DNA of 64,000 nucleotides from an uncultured Bryobacterales bacterium (GCA_937959285.1 CALGAR010000080.1:6478-70477); one strand, 5' to 3'. Shown: positions 34,030 to 41,858, numbered from the stretch's first letter. The notes: a model not told the origin generated them from the letters alone. Numbers and translations are program-made.

Positions 34030-35538
34030 CTATTGTCGGAAGCCGGCTCCGTGGTTGGCGGTGTTCCGCCTGCTGAAAAGAAAATAGACGGCAAGGCCAA
34101 TGCCGATCCAAACGAAGAACCGGAGCCATGTGGCTACCGGCAAACCCAGCATCAGAATCAGACAGCACGCGACGGACAGCATCGGCACCCAGGGAGAGAA
34201 AGGAACCCGAAAACCGCGAGGGCGGTCCGGCTCTTTGTGTCGCATAACGATCACACCGGCCGATACCAGAGCAAACGCGAATAGAGTGCCGATGTTCGAA
34301 AGCTCGGCGAAGGCGCCGATGTCCCAGATCCCGGCCGGGATCCCTACCGCAAGCCCGGCGACCCAGGTGCTTACATGCGGAGTCTTATGGACCGGATGGA
34401 TGCGCGAGAATGCCTGTGGAAGCAGGCGGTCGCGCGACATCGCAAACCAGATGCGCGCCTGTCCGTACTGAAAGACCAGCAGCGACGACAGCATGCCGCC
34501 AAGAGCGCCGATTGTGACACAGCGCCGCAGATTGTCGTATCCGATCGCTTTCAGCGCGTTCGCAACCGGCGCATCGTTTGCCAGCGTCCTGTAGTCGACG
34601 ATGCCCGTCAGCACCAGGCAAACGGACACGTAGAGAAGAGTGCAGGCGATTAAGGCTCCAACGATGCCAATCGGCAGATCGCGGGAAGGGTTCCTGCATT
34701 CCTCGGCCGCCGTGGAGACGGAGTCAAAGCCGATATAGGTAAAAAAAACGATCGCGGCCCCCGAAAGAATCCCGGAGAAACCGTTGGGCGCAAATGGCTG
34801 CCAGTGCGCAGGGTCGACCGCTTTGGACGCTCCGATGATAAACATCAGGATCGCCACCACTTTGACGACGACCATGAAGTTGTTCGCGCCGGCTCCTTCC
34901 TTGACGCCTCTCACCAGCAGCCATGAAAGGATGAGGAGGATGATCAAGGCGGGCAGATTGAACCAGCTTCCGGTAAACTCGCCGTTCACGATCATCGGGG
35001 CGGAAAGCTCTTTCGGCAGGTGGAAGCCGAAGAGTCCGTCGAGCATGTCGTTGAAGTAGGCCGAGAAGCCTGCGGCCACCGCCATATTTGAAACCGCATA
35101 CTCGAGGATGAGATTCCAGCCGATAATCCAGGCGAAGATTTCTCCCAGCGTCGCGTATGCGTAGGTGTAGGCGCTTCCCGCGACGGGGATCATCGAGGAG
35201 AGCTCCGCATAGCAGAGCGCCGCGAAACCGCAGGCTACTGCGACCAGGAGAAAGGAAACGGCGATAGCAGGTCCCGCTCCTGGTCGGCCTGCCGCGGCGA
35301 TTTCACCGAAGCCTGCCAGGAGCCAATCGAGAAGAGGGGCGTGGAGAACTGACGGAAACGATAGGACCGTGCCAGCGGCCGCCGTTCCCGTCAACGTGAA
35401 AATCCCGGAGCCGATCACGGCGCCCACGCCAAGCGCAATCAGACTCCACGGCCCAAGGGTCCTGGCCAGACGCTTGCCAGGCTCTTCCGATTCCTTGACA
35501 AGGGCGTCGATGCTCTTGGTGCGAAAGAGCTGCTTCAT
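34030..35538 (-). CDS. APC-family amino acid permease (YfnA/cationic transporter-like)
   Basis: 502 residues with about 12-14 membrane helices. The start LIALGVGAVIGSGIFTLTGTAA is the APC signature near residue 36, and the CYAELSSMIPVAGSAYTYAYATLGEIFAWIIGWNLILEY block near 110 is typical of YfnA and the CAT family. FTYIGFDSVSTAAEECRNPSRDLPIGI near 265 is the conserved helix 6-8 loop. It imports amino acids driven by a proton or amino acid gradient; which amino acid is not readable. Convergent with the Crp/Fnr gene, with 14 bases between stops. Confidence 0.9.
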   Translation of the reverse strand: MKQLFRTKSIDALVKESEEPGKRLARTLGPWSLIALGVGAVIGSGIFTLTGTAAAGTVLSFPSVLHAPLLDWLLAGFGEIAAAGRPGAGPAIAVSFLLVAVACGFAALCYAELSSMIPVAGSAYTYAYATLGEIFAWIIGWNLILEYAVSNMAVAAGFSAYFNDMLDGLFGFHLPKELSAPMIVNGEFTGSWFNLPALIILLILSWLLVRGVKEGAGANNFMVVVKVVAILMFIIGASKAVDPAHWQPFAPNGFSGILSGAAIVFFTYIGFDSVSTAAEECRNPSRDLPIGIVGALIACTLLYVSVCLVLTGIVDYRTLANDAPVANALKAIGYDNLRRCVTIGALGGMLSSLLVFQYGQARIWFAMSRDRLLPQAFSRIHPVHKTPHVSTWVAGLAVGIPAGIWDIGAFAELSNIGTLFAFALVSAGVIVMRHKEPDRPRGFRVPFSPWVPMLSVACCLILMLGLPVATWLRFFVWIGIGLAVYFLFSRRNTANHGAGFRQ

Positions 35539-35607
35539 TCAGGTACCCTGTGGGCTTGGGATCGGCCTTATGGCTCACAGCCTCGGAAAGGCTGTATTCA
35601 AAAGGGG

Positions 35608-35766
35608 CTATCGCTTCCGCTGGCCCTTGGCCATCTGCTGGACCTTGCGCTTGTGCGATCCGCGGGCGACGCCGGCAGGGCGAGGCGCCTTGGGAGCGGC
35701 CTTCTTGCGGGCCTCCCGCTTCAGTCTCTTCCGTTCAGCTCGATCGGTAATGTGTTTCGTGTTCAT
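35608..35766 (-). CDS. Small basic protein (52 aa) coupled to uvrD
   Basis: Minus-strand ORF of 52 codons starting ATG at 35766 and ending TAG at 35608. The product is very basic (MNTKHITDRAERKRLKREAR, later GVARGSHKRKVQQMAKGQRKR) with about 20 Lys/Arg and no hydrophobic core. The ATG overlaps the uvrD stop as ATGA, and AAGGT lies 6 bases before, so translation follows the helicase. Small, Arg/Lys-rich and helical, it could bind nucleic acid or be a ribosome-associated peptide. No family was recognised. The overlap makes it likely to be a real coding sequence rather than a chance frame. Confidence 0.6.
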   Translation of the reverse strand: MNTKHITDRAERKRLKREARKKAAPKAPRPAGVARGSHKRKVQQMAKGQRKR

Positions 35767-38198
35767 CTATCTACCTTGATTCCTGCATACTTTGCAATCA
35801 GCTTCTTCAGCCCGTATCCCGGGAAGCTCACCGTCAGCTTCGCTTCCTCGCCGTCCCCTTCCTGTCGAAGGACCGTGCCACGACCATACTTCGGGTGCTG
35901 TACAATCCAACCCGATTTTGGCGGCGCTGCCGGTTTTCGCTGTCCAGCCGGAGCAGGCGTTGTTGCCGGCTTCGGCGATCCATGGCCTTCCGGGCGTGCC
36001 GCGGACGGATATGCACCGAAACCGGACGCCTGGGATACCGGCGGCGACGATGTTCCATACTGGGCCGGTCCTTGCTTCACAGGATAATTGGCGCCCTGAG
36101 GAGGCCTCGGCAGGTTGATGGATCGTCCCCGCTCGGCGAAGAATTGCTGAATGTTCTCTAACGAATTATACGTCTTGCCGGTATAGGTGTTGCGCCGGAC
36201 GACTTCGCGCACTTCCTCGCGCTCGAGGAAGAGGTCCACTCCCATGGGCTCTATGTCTTCCCGAAGGTTTTGCGTCAGTTCTTTGGGAATCTCGCTGAGA
36301 AATCGCGAGGGAATCGTCTTTTCCTGCTGCCCTCCGCCAAAGCGGCGCCGGTAGCGTGCCCAGGTAAGGTAGAGCTGCTTCTCGGCGCGAGTCATTCCAA
36401 CATAGCAGAGGCGGCGTTCCTCTTCGAGCTGATCCGGCGAATTCACCGATCTCGAGTGCGGAAACAGCCCCTCTTCCATGCCGGCAAGGAAGACTACGGG
36501 GAATTCCAATCCCTTGGCGTTATGAATCGTTAGCAGCAGGACCGGGGCGCGTTCGTCGACAGTGTCAGCATCCGCCACCAGTGCTGCGTGGTCGAGGAAG
36601 TCCGCTACGGATTCGCCGCGCTCCGCGGCTTCCGCTGCGGCATTCACCAATTCTTCGAGGTTTGCAAGACGCGATTCGCCTTCCGGGCTGGTGTCGGATT
36701 CGAGCATCTTCCGATAACCAGTCCGTTCGATCAGCTCACGCAGGAGTTCGTCAACCCTTGTATCGGAGACTTTCGCGGCCAGCTCCGTAATCAGCCGGCG
36801 GAACGACTCAAACGCCGCTTCCGCCCGCGTCGGGAACACCTTCTGCTCGAGCATCTGCCCGATGGCGGCCCAGATGCTCACGTCATGTTCGAGCGCATAC
36901 CGCTCCACCTGTTCCATCGAGCTTTTGCCGATGCCTCGGGCAGGCGTGTTGATGATCCGCATCAAGCTGATCGAATCATCCGGGCTGATGAGAACTCTCA
37001 GGTAGGCCAGCAGATCGCGGATCTCGGCTCGCTGGTAGAAGCTGAAGCCGCCGACAACCAGATAGCGCCGGTTGTAACGCCGCAACGCCTCTTCAATCGG
37101 CCGGGACTGAGAGTTGGTGCGATACAAAACCGCCACGCGCTCATTCGGATTCTTCGACAGGATGCGATCGATGGTGTCGGCGATAAAGAGCGCCTCGTTT
37201 TCTCCGTCGATCCCTTCGTAGAGACGGATGGGGTCTCCTGCGCCCGCCTCCGTCCAGAGCCACTTCCCTTTGCGGGTCTTATTGTTTGCCACGACGGCAC
37301 TGGCCGCTTCCAGAATGTTTTTCGTCGAGCGGTAGTTCCGCTCCAGGCGGATCACGGTGGTGTCAGGATAGTCGCGCTCGAAATCGAGGATATTTCGGAT
37401 ATCCGCTCCGCGCCACCCGTAGATCGACTGGTCTTCGTCGCCCACCACGCATACGTTGCGGTGTCCCTGCGACAACAGGCGCACCAGCTCATACTGGCTG
37501 CGATTCGTGTCCTGATACTCATCGATCATCAGGAACGAGAACCGCTCGTTGTACATCCGGCGGGTCGCCTCGGCATGGCGAAGGAGCCGGACTGTTTCCA
37601 GCAGGAGGTCGTCGAAATCGAGCGCGTTGGCCTTCCGCAAAGCGGCCTCATACTGCTCGTACAGCACCGCCAGGCGCGATGTCTTCGGGTCCTTGGCCCC
37701 GCGGAGCACATCTTCCGGAGTCTGCTGGTGGCTCTTGGCATGGCTGATCCGCGATAGGACGGCCCGGTACTGCATGAATGATTTTTCATCCAGTCCCGCA
37801 TGCCGGAAGAGGGACTTGATGAGGGATAGCTGGTTGTCGTCGTCGTAAATGGTGAAGTTGCGCGTAAATCCCGGCCTGAGTTCGGCCAGCGGATCCCCGT
37901 CTTTGCGGAGCAGCTTCACGCAGAGTGAGTGGAAGGTAGAGACGACGGGTCCCGGACCCCAGTACCGCCCGCTAAGCAGTTGCGTGACGCGCTGCCGCAT
38001 TTCGTCGGCGGCTTTGTTCGTAAATGTAACCGCGAGGATAGAGGATCCGGGAACGTTGTGAGCAGCAATTAAGTGGCTGATTCGATGAGTGATAACTCTC
38101 GTCTTGCCGCTTCCAGCCCCGGCAAGTATGAGCAGCGGACCCTCTACGTGGGCCACGGCTTGCCGCTGTTCCGGGTTGAGTCCTTCAAGAAAATCCAT
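35763..38198 (-). CDS. UvrD/PcrA-type DNA helicase
   Basis: About 811 residues. Superfamily 1 motifs are clear: Q motif LNPEQRQAV, Walker A AGAGSGKTRV, Walker B MIDEYQDTNRSQYEL, motif III GDEDQSIYGWRGAD, motif IV/V LERNYRSTKNI and LTIHNAKGLEFPVVFL, motif VI YVGMTRAEKQLYL. The C-terminus has a Pro/Gly-rich linker and a short Tudor-like end (WIVQHPKYGRGTVLR), as in PcrA. It unwinds DNA 3'-5' in excision repair and displaces RecA. The ATG 38198 start gives MDFLEGLNPEQRQ; a longer frame to 38249 looks unlike helicase sequence. It is followed by the coupled small basic gene. Confidence 0.95.
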   Translation of the reverse strand: MDFLEGLNPEQRQAVAHVEGPLLILAGAGSGKTRVITHRISHLIAAHNVPGSSILAVTFTNKAADEMRQRVTQLLSGRYWGPGPVVSTFHSLCVKLLRKDGDPLAELRPGFTRNFTIYDDDNQLSLIKSLFRHAGLDEKSFMQYRAVLSRISHAKSHQQTPEDVLRGAKDPKTSRLAVLYEQYEAALRKANALDFDDLLLETVRLLRHAEATRRMYNERFSFLMIDEYQDTNRSQYELVRLLSQGHRNVCVVGDEDQSIYGWRGADIRNILDFERDYPDTTVIRLERNYRSTKNILEAASAVVANNKTRKGKWLWTEAGAGDPIRLYEGIDGENEALFIADTIDRILSKNPNERVAVLYRTNSQSRPIEEALRRYNRRYLVVGGFSFYQRAEIRDLLAYLRVLISPDDSISLMRIINTPARGIGKSSMEQVERYALEHDVSIWAAIGQMLEQKVFPTRAEAAFESFRRLITELAAKVSDTRVDELLRELIERTGYRKMLESDTSPEGESRLANLEELVNAAAEAAERGESVADFLDHAALVADADTVDERAPVLLLTIHNAKGLEFPVVFLAGMEEGLFPHSRSVNSPDQLEEERRLCYVGMTRAEKQLYLTWARYRRRFGGGQQEKTIPSRFLSEIPKELTQNLREDIEPMGVDLFLEREEVREVVRRNTYTGKTYNSLENIQQFFAERGRSINLPRPPQGANYPVKQGPAQYGTSSPPVSQASGFGAYPSAARPEGHGSPKPATTPAPAGQRKPAAPPKSGWIVQHPKYGRGTVLRQEGDGEEAKLTVSFPGYGLKKLIAKYAGIKVDR

Positions 38199-38324
38199 GA
38201 GGCGATTGGGACTTCTGTTCAGTGTATCATGCGGCCTCCGGGCGCCCACGAACGGCGTAAGTAACCGTATTTGAGGGTGATATGTCTTCCGATCTGGGGG
38301 TAGAGGCCTGACCCTTTTGCGGGT

Positions 38325-38353
38325 TTGAAAGATCTTGGCGGTACTGGTAAATA
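38325..38353 (+). promoter_or_regulatory. Promoter for the small ORF / RNA at 38360
   Basis: TTGAAA (38325-38330) and TAAATA (38348-38353) are 17 bases apart, both near consensus. The expected start of transcription coincides with the ATG at 38360, so the message would be leaderless. Confidence 0.55.
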
Positions 38354-38359
38354 GGTTGC

Positions 38360-38560
38360 ATGAAATCTAATTGGACCTCCCCCGGCCCGTATCAGAGGAC
38401 GGTGCGTGCGGTGTTGCGGCACCTCTACCTGCGGAGATCAACTGTGGATGATCTGATTCGGAGCCTGGAGAGATACCATCGAGCTTCTTCGACTGTCAAA
38501 GGTTTGGCGCAGGAGCAGTCGATTCAAGCGCTTAGCGGCGCCTGCAAGGGGGGCGATTGA
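38360..38560 (+). CDS. Small hypothetical protein (66 aa), possibly leaderless
   Basis: 66 residues, MKSNWTSPGPYQRTVRAVLR then a helical part TVDDLIRSLERYHR. It is basic and soluble, with no membrane helix. It begins exactly where the upstream promoter predicts transcription start, so translation would be leaderless. The stop falls inside the first stem of the hairpin cluster at 38541-38690. I do not recognise the family. It could instead be the 5' part of a noncoding RNA. The codon usage is not clearly different from neighbours. Confidence 0.45.
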   Translation: MKSNWTSPGPYQRTVRAVLRHLYLRRSTVDDLIRSLERYHRASSTVKGLAQEQSIQALSGACKGGD

Positions 38561-38690
38561 TATCGCCGGCGGCTGCAGGGTGAGCCGGCGCGGGTCGGGA
38601 AGTTTTCCAGGCCCGCTGCGGGATGGCTGGCGGGACGCAGCCATCTTTCCCGACTGGTAGTAACACGGCCGGCCCTCCAGCGCCGGCCGC
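38541..38690 (+). ncRNA. Nested hairpin cluster between the small ORF and the ECF sigma gene
   Basis: CCTGCA (38541-38546) pairs with TGCAGG (38574-38579), enclosing GGCGAT (38552-38557) with ATCGCC (38562-38567). GTCGGGAA (38594-38601) pairs with TTCCCGAC (38647-38654), enclosing GATGGCTG (38622-38629) with CAGCCATC (38638-38645). CGGCCGGC (38666-38673) pairs with GCCGGCCG (38682-38689). ATTATTTTCC follows at about 38700. It may be a 3' UTR or sRNA and could end transcription before the sigma gene. No known class fits. Confidence 0.45.
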
Positions 38691-38870
38691 GCATATCCCA
38701 TTATTTTCCTGTGTGATGCGCTAAGCAGGTCTTTGTAAAATCCCTCCGCTTTTGAATTGTTGCTTTTTGCCTTTTCCCCCGATGCTTTGTAACCTGTGAT
38801 TGGAACACTACGCCTCAGTCTGTAGGCGAGATGAAGGAGAGAACGCGGCGGTTCCTGGCGCTGTTTGACC

Positions 38871-39476
38871 ATGCTGGTCGACTTCGCACTTATCGAACGT
38901 GCAAAGCAAGGGGATGCAAGTGCGTTCAATCAGATTGTACTCGCCTACCGGAAACGGATCCTCGGGACTATTGCGCGCCTCATTGGCCGGCCCGAGGATG
39001 TGGAGGACGTTGGCCAGGAAGTATTTCTTCGGCTGTATTATTCCCTCGATCAGCTCCGAGCCCCCGAGGTGTTCGAACCTTGGCTTTATCGTCTGACAGT
39101 GAACGCGGCCTACGACTATTTGCGGCGAAGCCGGCGGCGGCACGAGCCTCGAATGGCGGATCTTACCGAGCAGCACGTCCAGTCGGCCGACGCCGCTGCC
39201 GGAGGCCGTCTTCAGGAGGAGGAGGAGCGAAAGACCAAGCTTCGAGAGTTCGTGCAATATCTCCTCGGTTCTGTGTCAGAGGAGGATCGTCTGTTGCTGA
39301 CATTGAAAGAAGTCGAGGGATTGTCCTTGAAGGAGCTTGAAAAGATCTACGGAGTCAACGAGAATGCACTGAAAGTGCGCCTGTTCCGGGCGCGCCAGAG
39401 GGTGCTGAAGGCTTATACAGCGGCTAAGACTCCTTCCGTGGCCGCCAGCCGTGTCGATGCTCCTGCAGAAGGTTGA
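38871..39476 (+). CDS. ECF RNA polymerase sigma factor
   Basis: About 201 residues. Region 2 (QGDASAFNQIVLAYRKRILGTIARLIGRPEDVEDVGQEVFLRLY) carries the DNA-melting and core-binding helix, including DVEDVGQEVFLRLY. WLYRLTVNAAYDYLRR is the rest of region 2, and region 4 is LSLKELEKIYGVNENALKVRLFRARQRV, with the HTH that reads the -35. It lacks sigma-1.1 and region 3, so it is of the extracytoplasmic-function type. TTG at 38865 would add two residues; the ATG at 38871 is preferred. A GGAAC motif at 38802-38806 could be an autoregulatory -35, but spacing is unsure. It is followed by two short, overlapping genes that likely control it. Confidence 0.92.
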   Translation: MLVDFALIERAKQGDASAFNQIVLAYRKRILGTIARLIGRPEDVEDVGQEVFLRLYYSLDQLRAPEVFEPWLYRLTVNAAYDYLRRSRRRHEPRMADLTEQHVQSADAAAGGRLQEEEERKTKLREFVQYLLGSVSEEDRLLLTLKEVEGLSLKELEKIYGVNENALKVRLFRARQRVLKAYTAAKTPSVAASRVDAPAEG

Positions 39477-39481
39477 CCCTT

Positions 39482-39817
39482 ATGCCCGTACCGGACGATC
39501 GCGAATTGGATCACCTGTTTGCCTCATACCGCGACGCTCTGCCCGACATGGAGCCGAGCGCCGAGTTTATGCCTCTCCTTTGGCAGGCGATTGAGGCAAG
39601 GCAGAACGTAACTTTAAACTGGCGCCGCTTGGCGAACGCCTTTGCATCAGCGGCTTTGGCCATCTGCGTTGTCCTGACTCTGGCCGCCTACTCTATCCAA
39701 CGCCACGTTTCCTCTGTTTACGAAAGCACGTACGTCGAAGCACTTGCGCTTGCGGAGGATGATCCTGGAGAGTCGCTGGTATTCGTTCCCGTCAATGCGG
39801 TTGGGGAGGTTCAGTGA
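39482..39817 (+). CDS. Membrane protein, probable anti-sigma factor
   Basis: About 111 residues. A cytoplasmic N-terminal half (DDRELDHLFASYRDALPDMEPSAEFMPLLWQAI) is followed by a single hydrophobic segment (LANAFASAALAICVVLTLAAYSI) and a short periplasmic tail. The layout matches small anti-sigma factors that hold the ECF sigma at the inner membrane, such as CnrY. There is no ZAS zinc motif (H-x3-C-x2-C). The ATG at 39482 follows the sigma stop by 5 bases; an in-frame TTG at 39473 would overlap it. The product ends as GTGA with the next gene, a 4-base overlap. Function by analogy only. Confidence 0.65.
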   Translation: MPVPDDRELDHLFASYRDALPDMEPSAEFMPLLWQAIEARQNVTLNWRRLANAFASAALAICVVLTLAAYSIQRHVSSVYESTYVEALALAEDDPGESLVFVPVNAVGEVQ

Positions 39818-40215
39818 ACAAGAGTAATCGGACGGTTTTGCTATCGCTTGCGCTTGTCTTCTCAAGTGGGGTGCTGGTCGGCGGCTTCGGCCACTGGCTC
39901 TACACGACGGCTACGGTGCGTGCCATGACGCAGAGGACGCCCGAGGATTTCCGCCGGCAGTACGTCGAGGAGATGAATCATCGTCTCAAACTCGACCCGG
40001 ATCAGCTGGCGCAGCTGAACTCCGTCCTCGACGACACGCGTGCGCAATTCCGAACCCTGAAGGAACAGCACCGCGCTGAAATAAGACAAATTCAGAAACA
40101 GCAAACGGAACGCATTAACAGCTTCCTCAGACCGGATCAGCAAGCCGAGTATGCGCGGATGCGGAAGGAAAGAGAGGAGCGGATGAAAATGCGGGGCAAC
40201 GGGGGCGGCTGCTAA
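39814..40215 (+). CDS. Spy/CpxP-like periplasmic protein, possible metal sensor (CnrX/ZraP-like)
   Basis: 133 residues. An N-terminal signal anchor (VLLSLALVFSSGVLVGGFGHWLYTTATV) precedes a helical hairpin rich in charged residues (MNHRLKLDPDQLAQLNSVLDDTRAQFRTLKEQH ... EIRQIQKQQTERINSFLRPDQQAEYARMRKEREERM). This is the LTxxQ/Spy-type helical pattern, with the LxPxQ turn DPDQLAQL and RPDQQAEY, typical of CpxP/Spy and metal-binding ZraP/CnrX. A Cys ends the chain (GNGGGC). It starts GTG, overlapping the anti-sigma stop by 4 bases. With the two upstream genes it forms a CnrYXH-like unit. Its metal ligand set is not obvious. Confidence 0.75.
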   Translation: MNKSNRTVLLSLALVFSSGVLVGGFGHWLYTTATVRAMTQRTPEDFRRQYVEEMNHRLKLDPDQLAQLNSVLDDTRAQFRTLKEQHRAEIRQIQKQQTERINSFLRPDQQAEYARMRKEREERMKMRGNGGGC

Positions 40216-40232
40216 CCGCCCCGGGAACTTCT

Positions 40233-40475
40233 CTAGGCCTTCACTTTCTCCCTGGACTTCTTCAGGTCAGCCGACCGCTGCATCTTCTTCTGGAACCGGT
40301 CAACGCGACCCTCGGTGTCAACAAGCTTTTGCCGGCCAGTAAAGAACGGGTGGCAGGCGGAGCAGATTTCGACGCGCATGTCGCTTCCGTTGTAGGTGGA
40401 GCGGGTGCGGAAGGTGTTTCCACAGGCGCAGATGACATTCACTTCGTGGTAAGCGGGGTGGATCCCAGCCTTCAT
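40233..40475 (-). CDS. rpmE: 50S ribosomal protein L31, zinc-binding type
   Basis: 80 residues. Zinc-ribbon cysteines CACG near residue 16 and CSACHPFFTG near 38 identify the zinc-dependent L31. The sequence MKAGIHPAYHEVNVICACGNTF is typical, and the C-terminus is basic (KMQRSADLKKSREKVKA). L31 bridges the ribosomal subunits. It is transcribed on its own from TGTTATAAT at 40511-40519, with AAAGGAAG before the ATG. It is convergent with the Spy-like gene, with 17 bases between. Confidence 0.95.
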   Translation of the reverse strand: MKAGIHPAYHEVNVICACGNTFRTRSTYNGSDMRVEICSACHPFFTGRQKLVDTEGRVDRFQKKMQRSADLKKSREKVKA

Positions 40476-40510
40476 TGGGGCAGACTTCCTTTCTCTACGT
40501 TCAACAACCT

Positions 40511-40519
40511 ATTATAACA
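40511..40519 (-). promoter_or_regulatory. Extended -10 promoter of rpmE
   Basis: TGTTATAAT on the minus strand is a consensus extended -10. No good -35 precedes it, as is common with extended -10 promoters. It lies downstream of the terminator at 40554-40587, so rpmE is separate from the unit above. Confidence 0.6.
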
Positions 40520-40550
40520 AGGAAACCTTGGGGTTTACGGCCTTGAGACA

Positions 40551-40754
40551 CAAAACCCCCGCGTACCGAAACCGATGCGTGGGGGTTCTTGGCTTTCGTT
40601 TGTCAGCGCTCAGCAGCCGGTCCACAGGAACGTAGGCTCGCCACTGAAACGAGACCATCAACGTTTAGAGCGGTCGACTCAGCTGTCGGCCACCTCGCGC
40701 TGTGATTTACTGCCAGTAGTCATGTAGACTGGATCACCTCCTTCCCTCAGTGAT
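40551..40754 (-). ncRNA. Short transcription unit with a 13-nt anti-16S match
   Basis: From a TTGACA/TACGAT promoter (40761-40788) a transcript would start near 40754 and end at the hairpin at 40554-40587. Positions 40743-40731 read AAGGAGGTGATCC, complementary to the 3' end of 16S rRNA over 13 bases, a very strong ribosome-binding element. A 14-codon frame starts at ATG 40723 (MTTGSKSQREVADS) and stops at 40679, 13 bases after the AGGAGG core, so spacing is long. It could be a small ORF or a leader/decoy RNA. No family was recognised. Confidence 0.5.
40554..40587 (-). terminator. Terminator between the small transcript and rpmE
   Basis: AACCCCC (40554-40560) pairs with GGGGGTT (40581-40587), extended by GCGT/GCGT partial pairing. 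On the minus strand the stem is followed by TTTTGTGT. It stops the small transcript before the rpmE promoter. Confidence 0.6.
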
Positions 40755-40760
40755 GCCTTC

Positions 40761-40788
40761 ATCGTAGCACACGCACCCCTTCTGTCAA
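40761..40788 (-). promoter_or_regulatory. Sigma-70 promoter of the small transcription unit
   Basis: A perfect TTGACA (40788-40783) and TACGAT (40766-40761) are 16 bases apart on the minus strand. It lies in the gap between the small transcript and the alpha/beta hydrolase gene. Confidence 0.6.
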
Positions 40789-40841
40789 TGCAAACTTCGG
40801 AAGAGACCCCGGATGTATTGTATTCGAAAACGGAGGCAGCA

Positions 40842-41858
40842 CTACAATTTGCGGTGTAGGAATCGACACATCGACAGGCCGTCGATCAGATTGAACGGGA
40901 ACTTTCCTGTGGTGTAATGGGCGCACGGCAACGTGACGACTTCGTGATCCAGCTTCAGCTCGGAGAAAGCTGCGAGAACCTGCTTTGAGAAGACGGGCAG
41001 GAACGTCGTGTCGTACTTGGCCCAGATGAGCAGGAACTTCATCTTTCTGCCACACATGCGAGACAGATACGTCGCAGGACTGATGATCGACCAATAGCTG
41101 CGAAGCTCGTCCTGTGTGACGTGGTCGCCAAATCCCCGCCTGACATGCTGCGTCGACAGACCAGTCCAAACGACGTCGGAAAAATACATGGAGACGTGGT
41201 TGAAGACCCCGGCTAAAATGCGCTCGTCATGTGCGGCTGTGATGAAGGCGATGCACGAGCCGAGACTTGTACCAAGGATTCCCAGGCGCCGGTATCCGCG
41301 GTCCGAGAGCCAGTCAAGGCAGGACCGGGCGTCGACTACGGACTGGCGGGCGGCGTGGATCGTACGCCCGATGTTGCTTGAAACATGGTAGTCGGCGCGT
41401 TCCAGCTCGGGTGGCATTCTGCGGTCGTGATAGGCCAGGCTCATCCGCAGCGCGCTGATTCCGAACTTGTTCAGCAGTTTGCAAAGTCCGACGTGCCCGT
41501 TCACGTCTGAGTTCCACTGCGGGAGCACCAGCACGACCCGTCCCTGGTCATTCGGCACCGGAAAGAAATCGGCATGCACCGTATTGTTCTCCGGGTAGGG
41601 AGAGGTAATCGCGCTCGTGAAGGTAAGGTGGCTGCCTTTCAGGACGTAGTCGGATGGGGGTTTGTAGGAAAAGAAGCAGTGGGAGTTTGCGACCGCCGTC
41701 CGGACGTACTCCAAAAGGTCTTTCCGAGGGTCCCCGTTCCTTGCTGCCTCCGGAAGCCAGTCCAGCCCCCATTCGAAAGGCCGCACCACCCGGTTTCTAT
41801 CTTTCGTGGCAAGCTTGTATTCCCAACGGTCAATCCACTTCGCGTACAGGCCGAACAT
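40842..41858 (-). CDS. Alpha/beta hydrolase
   Basis: 338 residues. The nucleophile elbow GTSLGS near residue 198 (Ser), acid candidate KYDTTF near 278 and His in PCAHYTTG near 310 give a credible triad. The N-terminal 90 residues look like a cap domain (MFGLYAKWIDRWEYKL, then SDYVLKGSHLTFTSAITSPYPENNTV). It resembles cytoplasmic esterases/acyltransferases of the abhydrolase_7-like set; the substrate is not known. The gene begins 47 bases after the T-run of a strong terminator-like hairpin (41912-41931), so that hairpin may lie in its leader. Confidence 0.8.
   Translation of the reverse strand: MFGLYAKWIDRWEYKLATKDRNRVVRPFEWGLDWLPEAARNGDPRKDLLEYVRTAVANSHCFFSYKPPSDYVLKGSHLTFTSAITSPYPENNTVHADFFPVPNDQGRVVLVLPQWNSDVNGHVGLCKLLNKFGISALRMSLAYHDRRMPPELERADYHVSSNIGRTIHAARQSVVDARSCLDWLSDRGYRRLGILGTSLGSCIAFITAAHDERILAGVFNHVSMYFSDVVWTGLSTQHVRRGFGDHVTQDELRSYWSIISPATYLSRMCGRKMKFLLIWAKYDTTFLPVFSKQVLAAFSELKLDHEVVTLPCAHYTTGKFPFNLIDGLSMCRFLHRKL

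Noticed and set aside
34030..35538. Possible insertion-sequence remnants near the permease
   Set aside because: The whole interval is one intact 12-helix permease; no inverted repeats or transposase motifs were found.
40512..40658. Minus-strand ORF of 48 codons (MVSFQWRAYVPVDRLLSADK start)
   Set aside because: It reads through the terminator hairpin and ends in the rpmE -10 element, so it is unlikely to be translated.
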